Assembly (NCBI RefSeq): GCF_017115165.1
Contig: NZ_JABXKF010000048.1
Span: forward strand, 62,001 to 126,000
Direction: 5' to 3'
Length of the DNA stretch: 64,000 bases
DNA from: Nostoc sp. LPT
Lineage (GTDB): Bacteria > Cyanobacteriota > Cyanobacteriia > Cyanobacteriales > Nostocaceae
Part shown: one piece after another, positions 6,906 through 16,353 of the stretch
Numbering within the stretch: the first letter of the stretch is position 1
Layout of the letters: the number at the start of each line of letters is the position of its first letter
The notes under the pieces: generated by a model
Told to the model about the DNA's origin: nothing
Databases searched by the model: none
What the model saw: only the letters and a program-made list of their open reading frames with translations
Position numbers and translations under genes: made by a program

Positions 6906-8120
6906 ATGGATATCCCAATCATAATTAATCCCAGATCACAATCACCCCTAGAAGCAACAGAAATTTCTCAACATTTACCTCTATCACCTCAAGGTGCAGA
7001 GGTAATTTTAGGTAATATTATTGAACCACAACAATTAGTGATACCTGTAGCACCTAGTCCCATAACAATGTTTGGGCCTCGTGGTGCTTGTTTGTTATCA
7101 AAAACCGGCCCTTTATGGGTATCAGATACAGGACATCATCGATTATTAGGATGGAAAAAATTACCCACAAGAGATAGTCAACCTGCTGATTGGGTAATTG
7201 GACAACCTGACTTTTATCATGAAGGACAAAATGCTAAAAGTACACCGGGAAGCACAACCTTAAGTGTACCAACTGGAATTTGTGCTTGTGGTGAAGGGTT
7301 AGCTGTTGCAGATGCTTGGAATCATCGAGTTTTAATTTGGAAAAATTTACCAGAAGATAACAATGTTCCAGCAGATTTGGTGTTAGGACAAGCTAATTTT
7401 ATTGATAATAAACCAAATCGAGGAAGTCAACAAGCATCTGCTAATACAATGCATTGGCCTTATGGTGTTTTCTATCATCAAGGACGGCTATTTATTACTG
7501 ATACAGGAAATCGTAGGGTATTAATTTGGCATCACTTACCAACAGAAAATGGTCAACCTGCTGATTTAGTTTTGGGACAACCAGATATGATATCTCGCAA
7601 TGAAAACGGCGGTGCTTCTCCAACCGCAGCGAGTATGCGTTGGTGTCACGATATTACCTTTTGGGGAGAAGATTTGGTTATCAGCGATGCAGGTAATCAC
7701 CGGGTGATGATTTGGCAGGGAATACCAACAGAAAATAATGCCCCTTGTGCAGTAATTTTAGGACAAAAAAGCTTTGATTTTGTGGAAATGAATCAAGGAG
7801 TTTATTATCCTAGTGCTAGTAGTTTGAGTATGCCCTATGGTGTCGGGGTGGCTGGAGATTGGTTAGTGGTTGCAGATACTGCTAATTCCCGGTTGTTAGG
7901 ATGGAGAAAGCCAGAATCAATTTTATCACTGCAAGGTGTAGTAGCAGATGGGTTAGGAGGACAAATAAATTTTCAAAGTAAAGGTGAAAATCGTAATTTC
8001 GGACTACCTAAACGAGATAGCTTAAATTGGTGTTACGGGATAAAAATTTGTGGTAATACGGCGGTAATAGCTGATTCTGGAAATAACCGAATATTGCTGT
8101 GGCAGTTTAATAATTCGTAA
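6906..8120 (+). CDS. NHL-repeat beta-propeller protein of the extended hyp operon
   Basis: The 404-residue protein is made of five to six repeats of roughly 60 residues with the NHL signature. Each repeat reads approximately P-x-G-(I/V)...L-(V/A)-(V/I)-(A/T/S)-D-(A/T)-x-N-x-R-(V/L)-(L/M)-(I/G)-W, followed by PADLVLGQ-like links; examples are VADAWNHRVLIW, ITDTGNRRVLIW, ISDAGNHRVMIW and IADSGNNRILLW. Such repeats fold into a beta-propeller that usually binds proteins or ligands. No signal peptide is present, so the protein is probably cytosolic. It directly precedes hypF on the same strand, and the homologous Nostoc PCC 7120 gene is reported as part of the extended hyp operon. A scaffold role in hydrogenase assembly is plausible but unproven. 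The start is ATG 6906. Confidence 0.85.
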   Translation: MDIPIIINPRSQSPLEATEISQHLPLSPQGAEVILGNIIEPQQLVIPVAPSPITMFGPRGACLLSKTGPLWVSDTGHHRLLGWKKLPTRDSQPADWVIGQPDFYHEGQNAKSTPGSTTLSVPTGICACGEGLAVADAWNHRVLIWKNLPEDNNVPADLVLGQANFIDNKPNRGSQQASANTMHWPYGVFYHQGRLFITDTGNRRVLIWHHLPTENGQPADLVLGQPDMISRNENGGASPTAASMRWCHDITFWGEDLVISDAGNHRVMIWQGIPTENNAPCAVILGQKSFDFVEMNQGVYYPSASSLSMPYGVGVAGDWLVVADTANSRLLGWRKPESILSLQGVVADGLGGQINFQSKGENRNFGLPKRDSLNWCYGIKICGNTAVIADSGNNRILLWQFNNS

Positions 8121-8177
8121 TACCCGCAAAGCGGGAACCAAGCTACGTAATTCGTAATTTTGGAAAGTCAGATTTAT

Positions 8178-10526
8178 ATGGCGACTGAAGAAATTAGAGT
8201 TGGCGGTACTGTTCAAGGAGTAGGATTTCGCCCTACTGTATATCGTATTGCTAAAGCCTGTGGTTTGACTGGAGATGTTTGTAATGATGGTCAAGGTGTA
8301 TTAATTAGGATATCTGGTAGTGAGGAAGCAATCACAGAATTTGTTGCCAGATTGCAAACAGAACGTCCACCGTTGGCAAGAATTAATCAACTAACTAGAA
8401 CTCCTTATCAAGGTGAATTGAAATTTGATAATTTCGTGATTTCTAGTAGTGTCAGTAATGCCATTACAACAGAAATTACTCCTGATGCAGCCACTTGTCC
8501 ACAGTGTCAACAAGAAATATTCGACCCCTTTAGCCGCTTTTATCGCTACCCCTTTACTAACTGTACTCATTGCGGCCCCCGCCTGAGTATTATTCGTGCC
8601 ATTCCTTATGACAGATGCAATACCAGTATGTCTGCGTTTGCGATGTGTTCAGAATGTGGAAAGGAATACCACGATGTCGAAAACCGCCGTTTTCACGCCC
8701 AACCTATAGCTTGTCATGTTTGTGGCCCCGCAGCTTGGTTAGAACGCGCCGATGGGAAATCGGTTACTGCTTCCATGTTTTCGATGTTGGATGATGTCGA
8801 TGCTGTTTGTACCTTGTTGCAAAAAGGTGAGATTGTGGCAATTAAGGGGTTAGGTGGTATTCATCTAGCTTGCGATGCAACACAGGAAACCGTTGTACAA
8901 AAACTACGTCAGCGAAAAAGGCGCTATCATAAACCCTTTGCTTTAATGGCACGGGATATTGAGATAATTGAACAATATTGTATTGTCAACGCCAAAGAAA
9001 AAGAATTATTAACAAGTTCTGCTGCACCAATTGTTTTATTACAAGCTTCACGTGAAAAACAATTAGCATCGTCAGTAGCATCAGGGCAAAAAACTCTTGG
9101 TTTCATGCTACCTTATACGCCCTTGCATCATTTAATTCTGCGGCGGATGAATCGCCCAATTGTTTTAACAAGTGGCAATTTTGCTGATGAACCACAATGT
9201 ATTGATAATGACGAAGTAAGGGAAAAATTAGGGACAATCGCTGATTATTTTCTCTTGCATAATCGAGAGATTATTAATCGGGTAGATGATTCAGTTGTGC
9301 GTGTTATGGGTGATAAAGCTCAAACAATTCGCCGTGCCAGAGGATATGCACCAGCATCAATTAGTTTACCACTGGGATTTCACAAAGTACCGCAAATTTT
9401 AGCAATGGGCAGTGAGTTAAAAAATACCTTTTGCCTATTGCGTGAAGGAGAAGCAATTCTCTCTCAACATCTAGGAGATTTAGAAAATGCTGCCGTTTTC
9501 AACGCATACCAAAAAACTTTAAATTTATACTTAAATTTATTTGAGCATCAACCAGAAGTAATCGCCATTGATAAACATCCTGAATATCTCTCAAGCAAAC
9601 TTGGTAAAGAACTTGCAGACACAAATCAAATCAAAATTTATCCCATTCAACATCATCACGCCCATATTGCCGCTTGTATGGCAGAAAATGGGATTCCTCT
9701 AAATTCATCTCCAATATTAGGTATTGCTTTAGATGGTTTAGGTTACGGCGACGATGGTACACTCTGGGGTGGAGAATTTCTTTTAGCAGATTACCGAAAT
9801 TTTAAACGACTAGCAACATTTAAATCAGTAGCAATGGTTGGTGGTGAACAAGCAATTTATCAGCCTTGGCGTAATACTTATGCGCAATTATTAGCTGCTA
9901 ACCTTTGGGATGATTGCGAACAAAAGTATACTGATTTAGAAATATTTAAGTTTTTGAAAAACAAGCCACTTAAGCTACTCAATCAACTTATAGATAAAGG
10001 AATTAACTGTCCTCCAGCTTCCTCAGTGGGGCGATTGTTCGATGCAGTGGCGGCGGCTATCGGTATTTATAGAGACGAATGTAGCTATGAAGGACAGGCT
10101 GCGATCGCAATGGAAGCTATAGTAGATGTTAGCAGCTTAAATAATAATAAAGAAACGCTAATATATCCTTTTAGTTTTAGCTTTTTAGATAGTATTTATT
10201 GTATAGACCCACGCCCAATGTGGCAAGCCTTGCTTGATGACTTACAGCAGCAAATTCCACAAGCAGTTATGGCTGCCAAATTTCACCAAGGTTTAGCTAA
10301 TGCGATTGTGCAAATGGTTAAGCATCTTAGTCAAGAAAATCTGATTTATCAGGTAGCCCTAACAGGAGGAGTATTTCAAAATTGTATATTGTTAGAGCAA
10401 GTTACCAAAAAATTACAAACATTGGGAATAAAAGTACTCACTCACAGCTTAGTTCCAGCTAATGACGGCGGGTTATCTTTAGGACAAGCAGTGATTTCAG
10501 CCGCACAATTAATACATGAGTCTTGA
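8178..10526 (+). CDS. hypF: Hydrogenase maturation carbamoyltransferase HypF
   Basis: HypF converts carbamoyl phosphate and ATP into a thiocarbamate on HypE, the source of the cyanide ligands of the Ni-Fe centre. Domains in order: acylphosphatase (about 1-90, with GTVQGVGFRP at 10-19), two zinc fingers (C-x-x-C pairs at 107/110, 129/132, 157/160, 179/182), a YrdC-like domain (about 200-390) and a Kae1-like domain with the HHHAH metal motif near residue 490. The length of 782 residues is typical. The frame opens at a TTG (8160), but the ATG at 8178 fits the family start better. It stands 57 bases after the NHL gene; the gap holds a small CCCGC...GCGGG inverted repeat and a heptad fragment. Confidence 0.97.
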   Translation: MATEEIRVGGTVQGVGFRPTVYRIAKACGLTGDVCNDGQGVLIRISGSEEAITEFVARLQTERPPLARINQLTRTPYQGELKFDNFVISSSVSNAITTEITPDAATCPQCQQEIFDPFSRFYRYPFTNCTHCGPRLSIIRAIPYDRCNTSMSAFAMCSECGKEYHDVENRRFHAQPIACHVCGPAAWLERADGKSVTASMFSMLDDVDAVCTLLQKGEIVAIKGLGGIHLACDATQETVVQKLRQRKRRYHKPFALMARDIEIIEQYCIVNAKEKELLTSSAAPIVLLQASREKQLASSVASGQKTLGFMLPYTPLHHLILRRMNRPIVLTSGNFADEPQCIDNDEVREKLGTIADYFLLHNREIINRVDDSVVRVMGDKAQTIRRARGYAPASISLPLGFHKVPQILAMGSELKNTFCLLREGEAILSQHLGDLENAAVFNAYQKTLNLYLNLFEHQPEVIAIDKHPEYLSSKLGKELADTNQIKIYPIQHHHAHIAACMAENGIPLNSSPILGIALDGLGYGDDGTLWGGEFLLADYRNFKRLATFKSVAMVGGEQAIYQPWRNTYAQLLAANLWDDCEQKYTDLEIFKFLKNKPLKLLNQLIDKGINCPPASSVGRLFDAVAAAIGIYRDECSYEGQAAIAMEAIVDVSSLNNNKETLIYPFSFSFLDSIYCIDPRPMWQALLDDLQQQIPQAVMAAKFHQGLANAIVQMVKHLSQENLIYQVALTGGVFQNCILLEQVTKKLQTLGIKVLTHSLVPANDGGLSLGQAVISAAQLIHES

Positions 10527-10591
10527 TAATTGACAAACTTTGCTTCACAAAGAATTTCCTCTACAGTTAGTTCATCTTTACAAATCAAAAA

Positions 10592-10852
10592 ATGTGCTTA
10601 GGAATTCCCGGACAAATTATAGAAATTACCAACGTTAACCATAAATTAGCCATAGTTAACATTGGTGGTGTTAAGCGCGAAGTAAATATTGCTTGTATCG
10701 TAGATGAACAACATCCCCCCGAAGCTTGTATTGGGGATTGGGTGCTAGTGCATGTTGGCTTTGCGATGAATCGAATTAACGAACAAGAAGCGGCAGAAAC
10801 ATTACAACTATTCCAAGAATTAACAGCAGCAGAAGCAGGGATTAGTACGTGA
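10592..10852 (+). CDS. hypC: Hydrogenase maturation chaperone HypC
   Basis: This 86-residue protein opens with M-C-L-G-I-P-G, the HypC signature; the cysteine after the start methionine carries the Fe(CN)2CO unit in the complex with HypD and then docks to the large-subunit precursor. The conserved central VNIGGVKREV and the GDWVLVHVGFAMNRI segments are also present. It lies 65 bp after hypF and 130 bp before hypD on the same strand. That second gap carries a small dispersed repeat (around GGAGACGCTGTGCCAACGCG, 10892-10911) of a kind scattered in Nostoc genomes. Confidence 0.96.
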   Translation: MCLGIPGQIIEITNVNHKLAIVNIGGVKREVNIACIVDEQHPPEACIGDWVLVHVGFAMNRINEQEAAETLQLFQELTAAEAGIST

Positions 10853-10982
10853 ATAAGGCAGGAGGGTGAAATCTAGATAAGGCAACTCTTGGAGACGCTG
10901 TGCCAACGCGATTTGTTAAAAGAACTCTCTACCACAAAAGCGAAATTAACAGATACATAAAACTCACTACTCCTTACTTTCT

Positions 10983-12167
10983 ATGAAATATGTTGACGAA
11001 TTCCGCGAACCGGAAAAAGCTGAAGCGTTATACTGCGAAATCGCCAAATTATGCCATCGACTAGAAAAACCTATCAAAATAATGGAAGTATGTGGCGGAC
11101 ATACCCATTCCATATTTAAATATGGCATCGAAGAAATTTTACCCCAAACCATTGAGCTAATTCATGGGCCTGGTTGTCCAGTATGTGTGATGCCAAAAGG
11201 GAGATTAGATGATGCGATCGCAATCTCTCAAAATCATAACGTCATTTTTGCCACCTTTGGCGACGCAATGCGAGTTCCCGGTTCCAAAACCACTTTACTG
11301 CAAGCTAGGGCACAAGGTGCAGACATCCGTATGGTGTACTCTCCCTTAGATAGCCTACAAATTGCCAGAGATAACCCCGACAAACAAGTAGTCTTCTTCG
11401 CATTAGGCTTTGAAACCACAGCCCCCAGCACCGCCTTCACTATTCTGCAAGCAGCAGCCGAAGAAATTCATAACTTTAGTATGTTTTGCAATCACGTTCT
11501 CGTGATTCCCGCCCTCAAAGCACTGCTAGATAATCCCGACTTGCAACTAGATGGATTTGTTGGCCCCGGTCATGTCAGTATGGTAATTGGCACAGACCCA
11601 TATCAATTTATTTCTCAACAATATAATAAGCCAATTGTCGTTTCAGGATTTGAACCCTTAGATATTCTCCAATCGATTTGGATGCTATTGCAACAGCTAG
11701 TAGAAAATCGTTGTGAAGTTGAAAACCAATATAACCGAATTGTAGAAAAAAGTGGGAATACAGTAGCCCTACAAGCCATAAACAAAGTTTTTGCCGTGCG
11801 AGATAATTTCGATTGGCGCGGCTTAGGTGACATTCCCTATTCAGGATTACAAATTAAACCTGAATATGCCCAATTTGATGCCGAACTGAAATTTACCATT
11901 CCTAATCTGAAAGTAGCCGACCATAAAGCTTGTAAATGTGGAGAAATTCTCAAAGGAGTCTTAAAGCCTTGGGAGTGCAAAGTATTCGGTACAGCTTGCA
12001 CACCAGAAACACCTATCGGTACTTGCATGGTATCTTCCGAAGGTGCTTGTGCAGCCTATTACAAATACGGGCGCCTCTCTACAATTGCCAAAAGAACAAT
12101 CGCCCAAAAACCAAAACTAGCTATAACTCAAGAACCCCTCCCCGCCTGCGGCTTCTCCTCAGACTAA
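10983..12167 (+). CDS. hypD: Hydrogenase maturation Fe-S protein HypD
   Basis: HypD carries a [4Fe-4S] cluster and is the scaffold on which, with HypC, the Fe(CN)2CO unit is assembled. The 394-residue sequence has the conserved CGGHTHS motif (Cys37) and GPGCPVCV (Cys65, Cys68), matching the redox-active cysteines known in E. coli HypD. The C-terminal block holds the cluster ligands (cysteines in ACKCGE, PWECKVFGTAC, GTCMVS). The start ATG is at 10983. It is followed by hypE after 62 bp. The C-terminal tail after the last cluster cysteine is proline-rich and less conserved. Confidence 0.97.
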   Translation: MKYVDEFREPEKAEALYCEIAKLCHRLEKPIKIMEVCGGHTHSIFKYGIEEILPQTIELIHGPGCPVCVMPKGRLDDAIAISQNHNVIFATFGDAMRVPGSKTTLLQARAQGADIRMVYSPLDSLQIARDNPDKQVVFFALGFETTAPSTAFTILQAAAEEIHNFSMFCNHVLVIPALKALLDNPDLQLDGFVGPGHVSMVIGTDPYQFISQQYNKPIVVSGFEPLDILQSIWMLLQQLVENRCEVENQYNRIVEKSGNTVALQAINKVFAVRDNFDWRGLGDIPYSGLQIKPEYAQFDAELKFTIPNLKVADHKACKCGEILKGVLKPWECKVFGTACTPETPIGTCMVSSEGACAAYYKYGRLSTIAKRTIAQKPKLAITQEPLPACGFSSD

Positions 12168-12229
12168 TAATACTCCGCGTACCTCTGCGCTTCCCTCTGC
12201 GCCCCTTTGCGTTTAAAAAAAATTTTAAT

Positions 12230-13333
12230 ATGAATATTTCCCCCACAAACCCAATCCAAAATCCCCTATTCCAAAAAATAGAACAAGCCCGCCGTCGCCA
12301 AAGTAAAGTGCAAGACACTCATATAACTCTCGCACATGGCAGTGGTGGTAAAGCCATGCGTGATTTAATAGATGATATCTTTGTCAGCAATTTTGATAAC
12401 CCAATTCTCTCACAACTAGAAGACCAAGCCAGCTTCAACTTAGCCCCTCTCCTCCAACAAGGAGACAGACTCGCATTTACAACAGATTCCTATGTTGTAG
12501 ACCCGTTATTTTTTACCGGTAGTGATATAGGAGAATTAGCAGTTAACGGCACAGTTAATGATTTAGCGGTTAGCGGTGCTAAACCTTTATATTTAACTTG
12601 TAGCGTCATTTTAGAAGAAGGATTACCAGTAGAAATATTACGGCGTGTCGCAGCCAGTATGAAAACAGCTGCGAAAAAAGCTGATGTTCAAATTGTTACT
12701 GGTGACACGAAAGTTGTACATCGCGGTGCTGTCGATAAACTCTTTATTAATACTGCTGGTATTGGTATCATCCCGCAAAAAGTTAGTATTTCCGTCCGCA
12801 ATATTCAACCTGGAGATACCATAATAATTAATGGTGAAATAGGCAATCATGGAGCAGCAATTTTAATTGCCCGTGGCGAATTAGCCTTAGAAACTAATAT
12901 TGAAAGTGACTGTCAACCATTATATAGTTTAGTAGAAACTATTCTCCATGTATGTCCTCAAATTCATGCTATGCGAGATGCCACACGCGGTGGTTTAGCT
13001 ACAGTACTAAATGAATTTGCCCTCAGTTCCGATGTAGGAATTCGTCTCTTTGAAGAATCTATCCCAGTGCGTGAAGAAGTCAACGGAGTTTGTGAAATTC
13101 TCGGTTTAGATCCATTATATTTAGCTAATGAAGGTAAGTTAGTTATAGTAGTGGCAGCTAAATACGCAGAAACTGTTTTATCTGCGATGAAATCCCACTC
13201 AGCAGGCAAAGATGCTTGTATTATTGGCGAAGTTATTACCTCACCACCAGGTATAGTCTTGTTAAAAACAGTTTTTGGTGCTGAAAGGATTGTTGATATG
13301 TTAGTAGGCGACCAATTGCCACGAATTTGTTAG
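12230..13333 (+). CDS. hypE: Hydrogenase maturation protein HypE (thiocarbamate dehydratase)
   Basis: HypE receives the carbamoyl group on its C-terminal cysteine and dehydrates it with ATP to a thiocyanate, the cyanide donor. The sequence ends in P-R-I-C, the essential carrier cysteine at the very end, and shows the PurM/HypE-type glycine-rich ATP site (HGSGGKAM near residue 36) and the DSYVVDPLFF and NDLAVSGAKP blocks. The frame is open back to 11936, but that part is a shadow of hypD; the ATG at 12230 gives a normal length of 367 residues. Its stop is 20 bases before the hypA start codon. Confidence 0.97.
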   Translation: MNISPTNPIQNPLFQKIEQARRRQSKVQDTHITLAHGSGGKAMRDLIDDIFVSNFDNPILSQLEDQASFNLAPLLQQGDRLAFTTDSYVVDPLFFTGSDIGELAVNGTVNDLAVSGAKPLYLTCSVILEEGLPVEILRRVAASMKTAAKKADVQIVTGDTKVVHRGAVDKLFINTAGIGIIPQKVSISVRNIQPGDTIIINGEIGNHGAAILIARGELALETNIESDCQPLYSLVETILHVCPQIHAMRDATRGGLATVLNEFALSSDVGIRLFEESIPVREEVNGVCEILGLDPLYLANEGKLVIVVAAKYAETVLSAMKSHSAGKDACIIGEVITSPPGIVLLKTVFGAERIVDMLVGDQLPRIC

Positions 13334-13353
13334 TATTTAATAAATTTCATAGT

Positions 13354-13695
13354 ATGCATGAACTTGGAATTACCCAAAATATTGTGGCAATTGTGAATGA
13401 ACACGCCAAGGGTGCGAAAGTGCAGCGAGTTCTATTAGAAATTGGTAAACTTTCAGCCATTATGCCCGACGCTATCCGATTTTGTTTTGATATTTGCACT
13501 CAAGGCACAGTTTTAGCAGAGGCGACATTAGAAATTTTGGAAATTCCAGGTTTAGGGCGATGTCGCCAATGCGGTGCAGAAATTTATTTAGATAAACCAT
13601 TTGGTATCTGTAACTGCGGTAGCGTGCAATTAGATTTGATTACTGGTGAAGAACTGAAAATTAAAGAAATAGAAATAGAGGAATTATGTGTGTAA
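13354..13695 (+). CDS. hypA: Hydrogenase nickel incorporation protein HypA
   Basis: HypA binds nickel through its N-terminal MHE motif and delivers it to the hydrogenase large subunit together with HypB. The 113-residue protein begins MHELGITQNIV, with His2 as nickel ligand. It has the structural zinc site made of Cys70-x-x-Cys73 and Cys86-x-Cys88; the second pair is spaced C-x-C rather than the commoner C-x-x-C. The frame extends upstream to 13327 without an ATG, so 13354 is the start. The last 10 bases overlap hypB, which argues for translational coupling. Confidence 0.95.
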   Translation: MHELGITQNIVAIVNEHAKGAKVQRVLLEIGKLSAIMPDAIRFCFDICTQGTVLAEATLEILEIPGLGRCRQCGAEIYLDKPFGICNCGSVQLDLITGEELKIKEIEIEELCV

Positions 13696-14510
13696 CCTGC
13701 GGTTGTTCTGATGATGGTGAAACTAAAATTACCAATCTGGAAACAGGTGAAGCTGAACATAACCATCATCATCATACTCACACTTTAGCAGATGGTACTG
13801 TCATCACTCATTCCCACAGTCACGACACTCATATAGAAGCGTCTCAAATTCATGCCAAAATACACAATACAACAATATCCTTAGAACAAGATATTTTGGC
13901 AAAAAATAATTTGATAGCAGCCCAAAATCGGGGATGGTTTAAAGGTCGAAATATTCTCGCCTTAAATTTAATGAGTTCTCCCGGTGCAGGGAAAACAACT
14001 CTTTTGACACGAACCATCAATGATTTAAAGCATCAATTATTTATTAGTGTCATTGAAGGCGACCAAGAAACTGCTAACGATGCCAAAAAAATTCAAGAAA
14101 CAGGTTCTAAAGTCATCCAAATTAACACTGGAACAGGCTGTCATTTAGACGCATCAATGATAGACAGGGGTTTACAACAACTGAATCCGCCACTAAACTC
14201 AGTTGTAATGATTGAAAATGTGGGGAATTTAGTTTGTCCAGCCTTATTTGATTTAGGAGAAAATACAAAAGTCGTGATTCTCTCCGTCACAGAGGGAGAA
14301 GATAAGCCGATAAAATATCCCCACATGTTTCGTGCTAGTGACATCATGATTCTTACAAAAATTGATTTGCTGCCTTATATAGATTTTGATGTTCAAAAGT
14401 GTATAGAATATGCTAAACAAGTAAATCCTAAAATTCAGATTTTTCAGGTTTCTGCAACTACTGGTGCTGGGTTAGAGAGTTGGTATGCATGGCTAACTGT
14501 ATCGTTATAG
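13686..14510 (+). CDS. hypB: Hydrogenase nickel incorporation GTPase HypB
   Basis: HypB is the GTPase that drives nickel insertion. In 274 residues it shows an N-terminal C-x-x-C-x-C nickel motif (Cys2, Cys5, Cys7), a histidine-rich stretch (about residues 25-60) that may store nickel, the P-loop SPGAGKTT at 98-105, and the conserved TGTGCHLDASM metal site of the G domain. The ATG at 13686 overlaps the end of hypA by 10 bases. This is the last gene of the plus-strand operon; a strong inverted repeat at 14592-14638 follows. Confidence 0.97.
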   Translation: MCVTCGCSDDGETKITNLETGEAEHNHHHHTHTLADGTVITHSHSHDTHIEASQIHAKIHNTTISLEQDILAKNNLIAAQNRGWFKGRNILALNLMSSPGAGKTTLLTRTINDLKHQLFISVIEGDQETANDAKKIQETGSKVIQINTGTGCHLDASMIDRGLQQLNPPLNSVVMIENVGNLVCPALFDLGENTKVVILSVTEGEDKPIKYPHMFRASDIMILTKIDLLPYIDFDVQKCIEYAKQVNPKIQIFQVSATTGAGLESWYAWLTVSL

Positions 14511-14591
14511 CAAAAACTCTGCGTCCCTCTGCACTTTCCTGTGCTACCTGGAGCGTTTAAATTAAAACTTATAATTCGTCTTTGCGAGTGT

Positions 14592-14638
14592 AACGAAGTG
14601 AAGCAAGCGCAATGTTTTGGAGATTGCTTCACTTCGTT
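14592..14638. terminator. 15-bp perfect inverted repeat between convergent hypB and fic
   Basis: AACGAAGTGAAGCAA (14592-14606) and its exact complement (14624-14638) enclose a 17-base loop. It lies between the ends of hypB (+) and the Fic gene (-), so it could stop transcription from both sides. No long T-run follows, so it may instead be a dispersed palindromic repeat, a kind common in Nostoc. Confidence 0.6.
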
Positions 14639-14736
14639 TAAACAGAAGTGGCACAGCTAGCCGTTGGAACTGAAAAAATTTCCTGAAGTCAACGCATTGT
14701 TTACAAAATGCTGGTTCTCGCTGTTGTTATTGAGCA

Positions 14737-16203
14737 TTAAAGACTTCTATTCCAATATTCTAATCCTGTAATAATAGCTTCTTCTAGCCACTCATTGAAG
14801 CGCTTCACCAAGTTATCTTCTTCATCTGCATAAGAAAATTGGAATGGTGATTCTGTTAAGGGTTGAATATCACTAATATTTCGATCGCCTTCTTCTGTAT
14901 CATCTCTGTGATAGGCACATACAGAACATACAAGTAAGCCTAAATATTCGCGCCCCAGAACATGAAATGAAAGCAAAATTACTGTAGGTGTTTCTACTTT
15001 AATAATCAATTGCACCCAACTGTGATAGCTTTGAAGATTAGCAAAGTAACCTTGCTGTTTTGCTGTCTCCACAATTTGATAACGATGATAATATGAACGC
15101 TCGTCCCCTGCTGAAGCTGATAGTGGAAAAACTTGAGCATCTGCTACTAAATTTTGTACAGATAGCTTGATTTCTTCAGAAAGATTTTGCAGACGATTGG
15201 ATGCTATCTCAAACAAACTTTCGGCAAATCTCTCAGCTTTTTGACATCGTTCTTGAATGGATGCTAACTGACGCTGTTTAAGTTTATCAGTAATAGATGC
15301 CAGGATAGTACGAGTCTGCCTTGTTTCTGACAGGATTTGTTCTGACAAGCCAAGACTGCGGATAAATGACTGTTTCTGACTTTTAGCAAACAAACGAATC
15401 AAGCCAGAAAATTCACCTTGATCCGCTTGTTCTAAAGATGTAATATAAGCTGAACGATCATCACGGGTAAGTACAAGAGGAAACCATCTAGCCTGAATAA
15501 AAACTAGGCTAGCAAGACAGCGAGCAACTCGCCCATTCCCATCTTGGAACGGATGAATTTGAGTAAATCGATGGTGTAGCCATGCAGCTTCAACTTCTGG
15601 TGCAACTTGGTTTTCTTGATGTTGATGATGCCATTGAATGAGATTATCCATCTCAGATGCTACCTGTTCTGGTGGACAGTACTCATAAATGGAACCATCT
15701 GCTCTCAATGGATTATTAGGCTGCTTCTTCCAATCACCTCTGATTAAAGGAACACTAATAATTTGTCCTGTGGATGGAACTAAAGCTTCTGTATTAGTCT
15801 GATTTCTGGTAAGCAACTGATGCAGTTCCTTGACATAAAACGGCGTCAGAGAACGTTGACCACCCACAAAATCAAATAATCCCTCAATAGCCATTTCTTG
15901 ATCCTGAATCAAGGCTACAACTTGCTTAATAGGTCGGTCTGTAACTCCATGTGGGATTAGTGCCTCATTTATACCCTGCTCAATCAGTAATTGGGTAATA
16001 CCTTGGGGAATTGTGTACAGCCGCTCTATAATTCCGGTTTCAATTGCTATCTCCCGGCGCATCTTTTCCATAAAAATTTTGAATGCACCAGAGTTACGAA
16101 GGCGGTCAGCTTGTTCATTCCAGACAGTAACTAATGGTGGTAGCTCTGAACTAGCCAATTTTTGCCAATCTTGCGGTAAATTATCTATAGGTTGCCAGCG
16201 CAT
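14737..16203 (-). CDS. Fic-domain protein (predicted AMP transferase)
   Basis: Fic proteins transfer AMP or related groups from nucleotides onto target proteins. The 488-residue sequence has the complete catalytic motif HPFQDGNGR at residues 217-225, with His217 as catalytic base and Asn223/Arg225 for nucleotide binding. Upstream, TGIIE at 56-60 followed by Arg fits a variant of the autoinhibitory (S/T)-x-x-x-E-(G/N) helix, which suggests a self-inhibited enzyme of the N-terminal type. After the Fic core (about 100-280) comes a helical region (280-350) and a C-terminal domain of unknown type (about 360-488). No antitoxin-like small gene adjoins it. It is convergent with the hyp operon. Targets are unknown. 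Confidence 0.9.
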   Translation of the reverse strand: MRWQPIDNLPQDWQKLASSELPPLVTVWNEQADRLRNSGAFKIFMEKMRREIAIETGIIERLYTIPQGITQLLIEQGINEALIPHGVTDRPIKQVVALIQDQEMAIEGLFDFVGGQRSLTPFYVKELHQLLTRNQTNTEALVPSTGQIISVPLIRGDWKKQPNNPLRADGSIYEYCPPEQVASEMDNLIQWHHQHQENQVAPEVEAAWLHHRFTQIHPFQDGNGRVARCLASLVFIQARWFPLVLTRDDRSAYITSLEQADQGEFSGLIRLFAKSQKQSFIRSLGLSEQILSETRQTRTILASITDKLKQRQLASIQERCQKAERFAESLFEIASNRLQNLSEEIKLSVQNLVADAQVFPLSASAGDERSYYHRYQIVETAKQQGYFANLQSYHSWVQLIIKVETPTVILLSFHVLGREYLGLLVCSVCAYHRDDTEEGDRNISDIQPLTESPFQFSYADEEDNLVKRFNEWLEEAIITGLEYWNRSL

Positions 16204-16267
16204 ACACCTGAGTTATTTGAAATAACAAGAAAACACAGACAATATTGTAACTCTTATAAAATTGCAA

Positions 16268-16294
16268 CACCCTGCACTTTAGGAGTACAGGGTG
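16268..16294. terminator. Short hairpin between the Fic gene and the 124-residue gene
   Basis: CACCCTG (16268-16274) and CAGGGTG (16288-16294) form a 7-bp stem with a 13-base loop. It lies downstream of the minus-strand gene ending at 16354 and upstream of the Fic start. A terminator role is possible; no T-run is seen. Confidence 0.35.
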
Positions 16295-16353
16295 GAAGAC
16301 AGCGATAAGAGTGAATAAACTATATTTTGCGTGATTCCCAGTTTTTATTTACC

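Noticed and set aside
11936-12229. N-terminal extension of HypE in the same open frame
   Set aside because: It overlaps hypD in another frame and reads as low-quality, Arg/Leu-rich sequence; ATG 12230 gives the normal HypE start.
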